Source: Streptomyces ipomoeae 91-03
Lineage (GTDB): Bacteria > Actinomycetota > Actinomycetes > Streptomycetales > Streptomycetaceae
Assembly: GCF_000317595.1 (NCBI RefSeq)
Contig: NZ_AEJC01000620.1
Location: 1 to 35,276, forward strand
Direction of reading: 5' to 3'
DNA length: 35,276 bases
Part shown: piece by piece, positions 10,101 to 16,079 of the stretch
Position numbering within the stretch: position 1 is the first letter of the stretch
Layout: each line of letters opens with the position of its first letter
Notes under the pieces: model-generated
Told to the model about the DNA's origin: nothing
Seen by the model: only the letters and a program-made list of their open reading frames with translations
The model's database searches: none
Program-made: the position numbers and the translations under genes

Positions 10101-10256
10101 CGCCCACACCGCGCGTAGCCACGCCACACGGGCAGACGAACCACTGGGCGAGCGGTCATCGAGGTCAGGATATGGAGGAAACGGCAGCGAGGGCCGGGCC
10201 ACGGCGCGCACGAGAGCGGTGGAACCAGCGCGGAACGCTACGGGCGGAGCAACCAC
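7173..10256 (-). CDS. LanB-type lanthipeptide dehydratase
   Basis: The 1027-aa protein contains the LanB N-terminal region (from VVAPPVAFRAGSTALVR, with RATPFGLFAG typical of the family), the elimination region and a C-terminal thiopeptide-type domain (WWFIRFRDPDQHLRVRI; LRYPTSYREMGRWG). Full-length LanB enzymes use glutamyl-tRNA to activate and dehydrate Ser/Thr of the precursor. The frame stays open 106 codons further upstream, but that part overlaps the precursor gene and is Arg-rich shadow sequence. GTG at 10256 is chosen because GGAGGT lies just upstream. Codon 535 is TTA (8652-8654), which in Streptomyces needs the bldA tRNA. The gene follows the precursor after an 86-nt gap with a strong hairpin and overlaps lanC. 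Confidence 0.93.
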   Translation of the reverse strand: MVAPPVAFRAGSTALVRAVARPSLPFPPYPDLDDRSPSGSSARVAWLRAVWADKDVAEALQHSSPVLAAQVRALCTDEHPALRDVQRAALSVARYLLRAQHRATPFGLFAGVATAEFGPHARADWGEEHVAVGRAGAEWLAAVVERLELCPDLLERLPVVVNNTVTYRGDRLIVPFQPDVQDDRTRAVEASLTLTEPVRATIAATRLPIRFSTLVDKLQAEFPAAGPERARQLLAELIRRRVLITGLHAPSTETDALGYLVGQLDGIDAGSLAPVAETVRELHAVRAGLEECATHGGRDSVAARMRDLVPGLRRHPVALDLRLDAQIVLPEAVAREIERAALILTRVSIRPYGTAAWNEYHQRFYERYGIGTMVPLAETVADSGTGYPDGYPGAPASARRPRVSARDDALVRLAQAAALDGRDEVILTDEQIEALDVGPDELRLPPHLEIGVRVHAASLEEVQRGHFRLEVASVSRGAGVSTGRFLSVLTPTDREALVAELSDLPAADGNTVPAQLSFPPLLPESTHITRSPQVLPTVISFQEHRVPQDTVLTPEDLAVGCDGRRMYLAAPERGHRVEAVGMHALNLRTHTPPLVRFLTELSRAQCAQVTVFDWGAAAAMPFLPRLRYGRTVLAPARWRLEASELPGHARPQAEWDAALSDWRARRRLPRRVYLVEDDRRLFFDLGEAGHRALLRRHLDHSRLAVLVEAPEPEAYGWCGGRAHEVVVPLKATGPSAWPPLPAPSRARALSAAQRQTPAAASVLLAALYGDPRRQDVLLSRHLPGLLEQLGNPPWWFIRFRDPDQHLRVRIDLPDPEAFADTARTVSAWADELRSIGLLADLRYPTSYREMGRWGSGTAWEAAEEVFRADSRAVLAQLAQPHRPGQRTLVAAHTVAIASAFLGTTEAGMQWLIDHVTPTAPVPVPRPQFTDAVRLADPSDDWSALRSVPGGDAIVSGWTDRDTALAAYRPHLPGPDTQGIALDDVLSSLLHVHFVRHVAVNFPEEEVCLFLARAAALAWTARTKGSAA

Positions 10257-10285
10257 CGAGTACCTCCGTAGGTGAGGGGGCGGGC

Positions 10286-10323
10286 GTCTGGTGCCGCCGC
10301 GGCGAGACGCGGCGGCACCAGAC
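10286..10323 (-). terminator. Perfect 16-bp hairpin between precursor and lanB (attenuator)
   Basis: GTCTGGTGCCGCCGCG (10286-10301) is perfectly complementary to 10308-10323, with a 6-nt loop. It starts 20 nt after the precursor stop codon and ends 30 nt before the lanB start. There is no T-run. In lanthipeptide operons such hairpins let most transcripts stop after the precursor while some read into the enzymes. That role is inferred. Confidence 0.75.
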
Positions 10324-10342
10324 CGGAGTGATAGGAACCGGG

Positions 10343-10522
10343 TCAGGCGACGTTGGTGGTGCAGGCGCCGCAGGTGGACCCGCAGTTGTCGTCGGTCAGG
10401 TTGACCAGGCCCGCCGGATCGGCGATCTCGACGAGGGAGACGTCCAGGTCGAAGCCGTCCGATGCGGCAGGGGTCTGCGGGCGTACTTCGGTGCGGCTGG
10501 GAACTACGGTGTTGCGCGTCAT
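10343..10522 (-). CDS. FxLD-family lanthipeptide precursor peptide
   Basis: The 59-aa peptide has a leader with the FxLD signature FDLDVS (residues 24-29), the recognition-type motif that names this class. The C-terminal core, LTDDNCGSTCGACTTNVA, holds C47, C51 and C54, Ser/Thr at T43, S49, T50, T55 and T56, and an Asp pair at D44-D45. Three Cys allow up to three thioether rings. The Asp residues are candidate targets for the isoaspartate-type methyltransferase. The start is ATG at 10522 with AGGAG 8 nt upstream; a longer frame from 10600 is not needed. The gene lies directly before lanB, lanC and the methyltransferase, which supports the call. No dedicated exporter or leader peptidase gene is seen nearby. 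Confidence 0.93.
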   Translation of the reverse strand: MTRNTVVPSRTEVRPQTPAASDGFDLDVSLVEIADPAGLVNLTDDNCGSTCGACTTNVA

Positions 10523-10712
10523 GCGTGGACTCCTCGTAATCGTTGTGGTGTTTCTGGGCGGGAGCGCCCACCAAGTGCCGTCACGGGAGCGTTGCCACAC
10601 GGCTGCTCCCCGGACGGCTCCTGGCCGCCCGGCACGAGGGGAGGTGCTCCGCGTAGGAAGTCCCTCGCGGGCCGCCTGCCTCCTGCCGGGAAGTCGTGTG
10701 TCGGACGTCTGA
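10523..10712 (-). promoter_or_regulatory. Leader region of the lanthipeptide precursor operon
   Basis: This 190-nt non-coding stretch ends at the precursor start codon. A promoter for the high expression expected of the precursor would lie here. I see the ribosome site AGGAG near 10530 and a small GGGCG/CGCCC hairpin near 10557-10570, but no convincing -35/-10 pair. The assignment rests on position. Confidence 0.35.
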
Positions 10713-10901
10713 TCAAGCGGACGCCGGCCGCCGCTCCATGAAGTAGGCGAACGCCTGGGCCTTGAGGCGATCGAGGCACGGCTCGCACGCGTAGAAGGGT
10801 GCGTGCTGCCCGTCCCATTGCACCGGGCCGAGCCAGATCACCAGGACGCCGGTACGCCCGCAGCCGAGCCAGCAATCACCTGTGATCCACGGCCACTCCA
10901 T
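10713..10901 (-). CDS. Small Cys-pair protein, possibly Zn-binding (62 aa)
   Basis: This 62-aa protein starts MEWPWITGDCWLGCGRTG. It has two cysteine pairs, C10/C14 (CWLGC) and C39/C42 (CEPC), spaced like a small zinc finger. It lies 18 nt after the frameshifted four-Cys gene, with AAAGGGG upstream, in the same direction as the lanthipeptide genes. A 190-nt gap separates it from the precursor. The function is unknown. Its place between an RsbW-like ATPase and the lanthipeptide operon suggests a regulatory or accessory role; this is inference. Confidence 0.65.
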   Translation of the reverse strand: MEWPWITGDCWLGCGRTGVLVIWLGPVQWDGQHAPFYACEPCLDRLKAQAFAYFMERRPASA

Positions 10902-10919
10902 GGAAGGGCATCCCCTTTC

Positions 10920-11131
10920 TCAGCTGGTCGGGATAGTCGATCTGGCCGCCTGGCAGTTGGGCGCGCAGGCCAGAGCTGGAACGGCAGGCCCCGGTGGCGT
11001 ATCTCGCCCAGCCGTCGACCGCTCGCTCCCAGTGGCCGGGCGCAGAGGGCGCAGTCCATGGCCATCTGCTGGCGGGGCCGGAGTCGGGCCAGATCCGGAA
11101 GGGGCGAGGGTGCCGTGGCCAGGGTGCTCAC
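10920..11131 (-). pseudogene. Small four-Cys protein with a 1-nt frameshift
   Basis: GTG at 11131 overlaps the stop of the ATPase gene by 4 nt (GTGA). The frame reads to LPFQLW and then runs off into a long Arg-rich tail that overlaps the next gene. Adding one G in the run after CTCTGG restores LWACAPNC and ends at a stop at 10920 just before the next gene, giving about 70 aa with two Cys pairs (CALC and CAPNC). So the ancestral product was probably a small Zn-ribbon-like protein, and a single base is missing near 10968. This may be a true mutation or an assembly error. Confidence 0.6.
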
Positions 11132-11574
11132 TTGCCGCCCTCGATACGGAGTTCCGCCCAGACCTCTTTGCCCCAAAGGCGTCTGTCCGAGCCGTGCAGG
11201 TCGTAGCCCCAGCGGTCGGCGACAGCGTCGACAAGGAGCAGCCCGCGGCCCGATTCGTCCTCGTCAGCCGCCTGGCTGAGTATGGGAAGACGCGATGGTT
11301 CCCGGTCCACGACCCCGACACGCAGTCGAGTCGCGCTCGGCCGCCCAACCGTGAGGCGAATCTCGGGACACGAAGTGTGCCTGGAGGCGTTCGCGATGAG
11401 CTCCGTGATGATCAGCGCGGCACGGTCGGCGAGGCCGTCGAGGTGCCACACGCCGAGGACGTCTCGGACGAGTTCGCGGCCGAGCTCGGCCGTGGACGGC
11501 TCGCACGGGAAGGTCTGGCTGTACTTGGGGTGGCCGACGGAGTGGGCCTCAACTGGGGTTCTCAGACTCGTCAT
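11128..11574 (-). CDS. RsbW-like GHKL ATPase (anti-sigma-factor type)
   Basis: The 148-aa single-domain protein is of the HATPase_c_2 type. The N-box is ITELIANASRHT, the G1-like motif is VVDREPSRLP and the G2-like motif is GRGLLLVDAVADRWG. RsbW/SpoIIAB-type proteins bind and phosphorylate anti-anti-sigma factors or hold sigma factors. Streptomyces has many orphan copies with unknown partners, and no sigma or anti-anti-sigma gene is visible here. It is the first gene of the minus-strand operon-like series leading to the lanthipeptide genes and is divergent from the HTH regulator. A role in controlling the locus is plausible but not shown. Confidence 0.85.
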   Translation of the reverse strand: MTSLRTPVEAHSVGHPKYSQTFPCEPSTAELGRELVRDVLGVWHLDGLADRAALIITELIANASRHTSCPEIRLTVGRPSATRLRVGVVDREPSRLPILSQAADEDESGRGLLLVDAVADRWGYDLHGSDRRLWGKEVWAELRIEGGK

Positions 11575-11814
11575 TGGGGTGGAGCCTTCGTGTCGTCTCG
11601 GCGCCCGGCCTGCCCTGCGGGTGAACCTCAGAGGCGAGCCGGGCCGTCAACAGCCGCCCGCACGGTGGGGCGCGGCGGGCGACCAGTACCCAGACAACTC
11701 CCTTTCTCAGCAGGTTGGTTAGGACGTTCAGGTCCTCAGCCGACGGACCGACCTAGGGCGTTTTGACCTATCCTTTACCTGGCGAGTGAGGATCGTGCGG
11801 GCTACCGTGCCCGC
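11575..11814. promoter_or_regulatory. Divergent intergenic region, RsbW-like ATPase / HTH regulator
   Basis: About 240 bp separate the two divergent starts. On the plus strand, TTGACC near 11763-11768 could be a -35 element for the regulator. Short inverted repeats are visible: AGGAC/GTCCT near 11728, GGTCC/GGACC slightly downstream, and GCGGGC/GCCCGC directly before the regulator start. The regulator has no strong ribosome site next to its ATG, so its leader may be very short. Promoters are inferred. Confidence 0.4.
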
Positions 11815-13098
11815 ATGGACACCACCCGCAACACCGTTCTTGAGGCGTGGATGACCGAACACGGCTACAGCTCCAACAGCCTCGCCGATGCCGTGAACAG
11901 GGCAATTGAACGGTTGACCGGACGCCCTGGTGGACTCGACGGCTCGTCGGTCCGGGCCTGGAAGGCGGGCCGGGTTACGTGGCCAAAGTCAGCCGCCCGC
12001 AAGGCACTTGAGGACGTCACCGGACTACCCGCCATCGCCTTAGGGTTCGTGCCACGGAGCCGGCCTTCGTCCACCCCGGCCCCACCGCAGCAGGAGGACC
12101 CCGACATGAAGCGCCGCACCCTCGTCGGCAGCATCGCGGCGGCTGCCGCAGCAGCAGCCGCACCCGGCACGGCATCGCCGCGCCGTATCGGCATGAGCGA
12201 CGTCAACCGCCTCAACAAGCGCTTCGCCGAGATCATCGCCAGCGACCACCGCCACGGCGGACAACTCGGCATCGAACAACGGGCCGCCGCCCTCGCCGAC
12301 GAGGCGCTCAACCTCCAGAACTCAGGCAGCGCCACCCAGCGCGTACGAAGCAACCTCTACGCCTCAGCAGCCGCCTTCCGCTCCTCCGCAATGTGGGCCG
12401 CCATCGACGGCCGACGCTACGACGTCGCCAAGGCGCACATGCGCGAGGCCCAGGCCCTCGCCGAGATGTCCGGCGACCAGGCGATCAAGTTCCGCATCTG
12501 GAGCCACGCGGGCACCATGTACCGCCACATGGGCCGACCGGCGGACGCGTTCGCCGCCAACGACGTCGCCCGCAACCTGCACCTCACCCGCCGAGACCCC
12601 CTGTTCGCCTCCCTCGGCCTGGCACGCCAGGGCGCCATCCACGGCGCGGCACAGGACCGCACCGGCACCCGCCGCGCGTTCGAGCAAGCGCAAGACGCCA
12701 TGCTGCGCGCCGACCCCGCCGACTACCGGCCGGTGTGGATGCTCGCCTTCTACGACCAGGCCGAACTGGACTCCCTGATCCTCTCCGCACACTTGGCGCT
12801 CGGCAACTACTCGACCGCCGAGTACCACGCCCACCGCTGCCTGTCCGCCCTCCGGCCCCACATGATCCGCTCCCGCGCCATCACCACCACCCGGCTCGCC
12901 CACGCCCAGCTCGCCCAGGGCGCCCCCGAAGCCGCCACGGCCACTGCGATGAAGGTCCCCGCTGAGGCCGCCACCCAGCACGCCCGGGTCACGCGCATGC
13001 TCCAGGAGTTCGGAGCCGCACTGCGCGCCACCGCGCCAGACAGCTCCACCGCACAGACCTGGACCGAACACACCGCCACCTGGAGGATGGCCGGATGA
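11815..13098 (+). CDS. HTH transcriptional regulator with TPR-like C-terminal region
   Basis: In this 427-aa protein, residues 1-80 look like a divergent helix-turn-helix domain (SLADAVNRAIERLTG; SSVRAWKAGRVTWPKSAARKALEDVTGLP). Residues 98-120 contain KRRTLVGSIAAAAAAAA, a twin-arginine-like Ala-rich segment in mid-protein that is often seen in Streptomyces regulators of this layout. The rest is helical and TPR-like. It lies divergent from the lanthipeptide series and overlaps the GNAT gene by 4 nt, so it is the likely local regulator. Codon 76 is TTA (12040-12042), implying dependence on the bldA tRNA and so on developmental stage. The ligand is unknown. Confidence 0.8.
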   Translation: MDTTRNTVLEAWMTEHGYSSNSLADAVNRAIERLTGRPGGLDGSSVRAWKAGRVTWPKSAARKALEDVTGLPAIALGFVPRSRPSSTPAPPQQEDPDMKRRTLVGSIAAAAAAAAAPGTASPRRIGMSDVNRLNKRFAEIIASDHRHGGQLGIEQRAAALADEALNLQNSGSATQRVRSNLYASAAAFRSSAMWAAIDGRRYDVAKAHMREAQALAEMSGDQAIKFRIWSHAGTMYRHMGRPADAFAANDVARNLHLTRRDPLFASLGLARQGAIHGAAQDRTGTRRAFEQAQDAMLRADPADYRPVWMLAFYDQAELDSLILSAHLALGNYSTAEYHAHRCLSALRPHMIRSRAITTTRLAHAQLAQGAPEAATATAMKVPAEAATQHARVTRMLQEFGAALRATAPDSSTAQTWTEHTATWRMAG

Positions 13099-13634
13099 CC
13101 ACGGCGCCCGCCATCGAACTGCGCACGTTCACCACCCTCGACACCGCCCGCGGTGATCTCCTCGACGTGTATGCCGACGTTCGCGCCCCGCTCCTCCATC
13201 TACCGAACTACGCGGTCACCGCGTTCGGCGAACGCCTGGACCGACACGGCACCGAGCCGGGGTTCACGGCCGTCCTCGCGTACGCGGACGGGCACCCAGT
13301 CGGCTACGCCTACGGCAACACCATCGAACACGGCGACCGCTACTGGCAGCGCACCAGCCCGACGCCGGCGGAGAAGTACACCGAGCGCCCGGCCGTGGCC
13401 CTGAAAGAGATCGGCGTCCGACCGACCTGGCGGAAGACCGGCACCGCCCGACGCATCCATGACGCCCTCCTCGCCACCCGCGACGAGCCGTACGTCACGC
13501 TCATGGTCAACCCGGCCGCCGGTGAGGGAAAGGTCCACGCCCTCTACAAGTCGTGGGGATACGAGGACATCGGGCAGAGCCAACCGTCACCAGCCTCGCC
13601 TGTACTCACCGTGATGATCCGCACCTGTCGCTGA
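13095..13634 (+). CDS. GNAT-family N-acetyltransferase
   Basis: The 179-aa protein is a GNAT-type acetyltransferase. The acetyl-CoA-binding motif A is IGVRPTWRKTGTARRIHDALL-like (about residues 110-130), with the R-x-x-G-x-A core RKTGTA, and the C-terminal strand motif is YKSWGYEDIG. These enzymes move acetyl from acetyl-CoA to an amine; the substrate is unknown. The start ATG overlaps the regulator stop (ATGA), so the two are translationally coupled. It could modify the lanthipeptide, provide self-protection or be unrelated. No evidence here decides this. Confidence 0.85.
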   Translation: MTTAPAIELRTFTTLDTARGDLLDVYADVRAPLLHLPNYAVTAFGERLDRHGTEPGFTAVLAYADGHPVGYAYGNTIEHGDRYWQRTSPTPAEKYTERPAVALKEIGVRPTWRKTGTARRIHDALLATRDEPYVTLMVNPAAGEGKVHALYKSWGYEDIGQSQPSPASPVLTVMIRTCR

Positions 13635-13707
13635 CCGGCACCCGCGACAGCGCGCTGGTACCGGCGACACGGCCTGGATGCGACCGCCCCGGGAGCATGC
13701 GGCTGCT

Positions 13708-13862
13708 GTCCACGCTGATCACCGGGTCACCGGCGCCCCTGTGGTCTCGGGCCTGCTCATTGAGGTAGCGGAACTGGGCGTTCCTGTCGGAGTGCTGAGC
13801 ACGCTCGATGGTCTTGGCGTTGGCCTTCAGACTGAAGCCTTCCTCCCGCAGCAGCCGGCCAC
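13708..13862 (-). pseudogene. ISAzo13-family transposase remnant, middle part
   Basis: The minus strand encodes GRLLREEGFSLKANAKTIER followed by NAQFRYLNEQARDH and GDPVISVD. These are hallmark sequences of ISAzo13-family transposases. It continues the N-terminal fragment at 14626-15037, from which it is separated by an inserted IS21-ended element. Homology stops after VISVD near 13708, so the whole C-terminal half is lost. The remaining 70 bp to the GNAT gene hold nothing I recognise. Confidence 0.8.
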
Positions 13863-14625
13863 TGTCAGCGGCCAGTTAGATTTCCCCACTCGCGGCCACT
13901 TCAGCTCCCCACCGTGGCCACTTCGATTCCCCACTGGCGGCCACTTCATGCACGCAGCGTGAGGTCATCCTCGGCGGCGCTCGCCCCACCACGGCAGGAT
14001 CGGAGGCAGGTCGCTGAGCCCGCGGGCTGGGCGCTTCGGCATCGGCGACTCCCCGTCGTCTCCGTCCCAGCGGCGTGCGTACTGGTCCGGGAGGGTGCCC
14101 CAGCCCCAGTAGGGAACCGGGCGGTCGGGTGCCTCGCCGAGTTCGTCGAGGGGATCGATACGCCTCTCCGCCACCGTGCACGGATGGGCCCAGTCGTCGC
14201 CCATGTCGAAGACATAGGCGAACTGCTCGCCGGCCTGCAGCCTGCTCAGCTTGGTGGCTTGGCCGTCCACGGTGCCGTCCGGGGCCTCGTCGTCCCACCA
14301 CTCCAGGGGGCTGACCCGGGCGCCGTCGGACAACGTGAACAGGTGCAGGTGAGCCAGGTCCCAGCGGCCGAAGGCGAGATCGATGGCCGTAGCGAACTGA
14401 GCGAAGGAGTGCGAGCGCGCGGCGGCGAAGACGCGGCCGGGGCGGGGCCACAGGTCCGCACCGTGCCCGGAGACCAACTCCACCCGGATGGACAGCCAGG
14501 TACGTGCCACGATCACAACCCCTTCATGCGCCAGGTCTCCGAGCCAGCACCGAGGCTACTGAATGTGACTGTCAGTTGGGGAATCGAACTGGCCGTACGT
14601 GGGGAATTTCTACTGGCCGCCGACA
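13863..14625. mobile_element. 763-bp non-autonomous element with IS21-like ends
   Basis: The ends are imperfect inverted repeats starting TGTCAGCGGCCAGT (left) and TGTCGGCGGCCAGT (right, opposite strand), 22 of 27 bases matching. Each end contains several GGCCAnTT...CCCCAC units, as in IS21-family termini. The element is flanked by a perfect 6-bp duplication, GGCCAC (13857-13862 and 14626-14631), and splits an ISAzo13 transposase gene. There is no istA/istB; the only gene is the pRiA4b ORF-3-like CDS. It was probably moved in trans by an IS21 transposase. Confidence 0.85.
13965..14516 (-). CDS. pRiA4b ORF-3-like protein (transposon passenger)
   Basis: The 183-aa protein matches the plasmid pRiA4b ORF-3-like family. 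It starts with WLSIRVEL, has LHLFTL and the family hallmark YVFDMGDDWAHPCTV (about residues 98-112), followed by GWGTLPDQYARR. The molecular function of the family is unknown; members are common on mobile elements. GTG at 14516 is used, with AAGGGG upstream. The gene fills most of the IS21-ended element and is its only cargo, so it entered with it. Whether it aids transposition or is a plain passenger cannot be told. Confidence 0.8.
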   Translation of the reverse strand: MIVARTWLSIRVELVSGHGADLWPRPGRVFAAARSHSFAQFATAIDLAFGRWDLAHLHLFTLSDGARVSPLEWWDDEAPDGTVDGQATKLSRLQAGEQFAYVFDMGDDWAHPCTVAERRIDPLDELGEAPDRPVPYWGWGTLPDQYARRWDGDDGESPMPKRPARGLSDLPPILPWWGERRRG

Positions 14626-15037
14626 GGCCACCGTGTCGGCGGAGAACCGGTGGCCCTGCCGGGTCAGCCGCTGCCAGCTTCCGGGTCGACTTCGTCGTCC
14701 ACCGCAGCGGCGGCATCGGGGCGCCCCGCTCGTCGGGCTCGACCAGCGCAAGCAGCGCCGGCCGCAGCCCCGGATCAAGGTCCACGGCCTACTTCCGGCC
14801 CCCACCAAGACGACGGACCCGCCCCAACAGAGCCTGCCCAGACTCCAGTTCAGCCGCTCCGCGCGAGACCGTGCCGTCCCGGACCCCTGCCGCGGCAGCG
14901 ACGCGCCTGCCCCCTCCATGCCCCAGCGACAGCGCTTCCGCCCCTATGACCAGCCGACGCTGACGCTCGTTCAGATGCGGCAACAACACCTGGAACTTTG
15001 CAGCCAGGACGGCCTCGATCCCCTCCGGTCTCGCCAT
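14626..15037 (-). pseudogene. ISAzo13-family transposase remnant, N-terminal part
   Basis: ATG at 15037 begins MARPEGIEAVLAAKFQVLLP. The recognisable stretches ERQRRLVIGAEALSLGHGG and DLDPGLRPALLALVEPDERG follow, and then RWTTKSTRKLAA. There is an in-frame TAG at 14789-14791 and a frameshift after KLAA (about 2 nt lost) into LTRQGHRFSADTV. The gene is then broken by the IS21-ended insertion at 14625. The reading frame was thus already damaged, and the insertion may have followed inactivation. Confidence 0.82.
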
Positions 15038-15092
15038 ACCAGAACATCGAGTCACACAGCTGAAAGCCACGACTTGATTCCCGGCAGCCCTA

Positions 15093-16034
15093 GGGTGCGT
15101 TTTGAAAGTGCTGGTCACAGCCACTCGTTGATGGCTGCGACCAGCACGGTCGCCTCGTAGCGAACTGCCAACTTGTCGTATCTCGTGGCGACAGCGCGGT
15201 GCCGCTTGAGGCGATTGATTCCGCACTCGACCGCGTGGCGCTCCTTGTAGTCGGCCTTGTCGAACTTAGGTGGCCGGCCGCCGTGGGAGCCGCGGTTCTT
15301 GCGGTTGGCGATCTGGTCGCGCTTCTCCGGGATCGTGCAGCGGATACCGCGCTTGCGCAGGTAGGCACGGTTCGCGCGGGAGCCGTACGCCTTGTCGGCA
15401 CGCACCTTGTCCGGCCGGGTGCGCGGGCGGCCCGACCCGAGCCGGGGCACCCGGATGCGGCCCAAGACCACCTGGAACTGCGGGGAATCACCGCGCTGTC
15501 CTGCCGTGATGACCAGCGACATCGGTTTCTGGGCCTGCTCGACCGCCAGGTGGAGCTTGGTTGTCAGCCCGCCCCGGGAGCGTCCGAGCCCGTGGTCGTC
15601 GGGCTCGATGAACACACCGCCTGGCGGCTCGATCTGCAGATCCCCTTTTTGCGGGCGCCGGCCGCATGCTGGTGGGCGCGGGCGATGGTCGAGTCCACCG
15701 AGACGTCCCAGGTGATCAGTCCCTCGGCGTCGGCCTGGGCCTGCAGCTGTTCGAAGATGCGGTGCCAGGTGCCGTCCCGCTGCCAGCGGCGGAACAGGCC
15801 GTAGACCGTCTCCCACGGGCCATAGCGCTCGGGCACGTCCCGCCAGGAAGCACCGGCGCGGGTGCGCCACCGTATGCCGTCTATCAGTTGCCGCTTGGTG
15901 TGCACCGGTGGCCGTCCAGGCTTCTTGCCGACCGGGAGCAGGGGCTCCAGCTTCGCCCACTGTGTATTCGTCAGATCATGCCGCCCCACGAAGTGGGATC
16001 TTGACACATCAAGATCCACATATGAAACGCACCC
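15093..16034 (-). mobile_element. IS5-family insertion sequence, 942 bp, intact
   Basis: The terminal repeats are GGGTGCGTTT (15093-15102 and its complement at 16025-16034), flanked by the 2-bp duplication TA (15091-15092 and 16035-16036). It carries one transposase in two frames. It inserted just upstream of the ISAzo13 remnant and about 45 bp past the stop of the metallo-hydrolase gene. Both ends and both frames look complete, so it may still be active. Confidence 0.88.
15115..15989 (-). CDS. IS5-family transposase (two frames, -1 frameshift)
   Basis: The first frame runs from GTG at 15989 (VGRHDLTNTQWAKLEPLLP) through WRTRAGASWRDVPERYG and the first catalytic Asp region ITWDVSVDSTIAR to GARKKG. 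The second frame carries GLGRSRGGLTTKLHLAVEQ, DKAYGS (second Asp) and the ERHAVECGINRLKRHR region with the catalytic Glu. The frames join at the run AAAAAGGGG (15642-15650 on the minus strand), a typical -1 slippery site. After KKG the product continues DLQIEPPGG. The joined protein of about 290 aa is a normal length for the family. Confidence 0.87.
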
Positions 16035-16079
16035 TAAGACGGTCCCGGCCGAGATACAGCTGACTTCGTCCACCTGCTG

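Noticed and set aside
10257..10574. 106-codon N-terminal extension of LanB
   Set aside because: It overlaps the precursor gene in another frame, is Arg-rich, and a GTG with a strong GGAGGT site lies at 10256.
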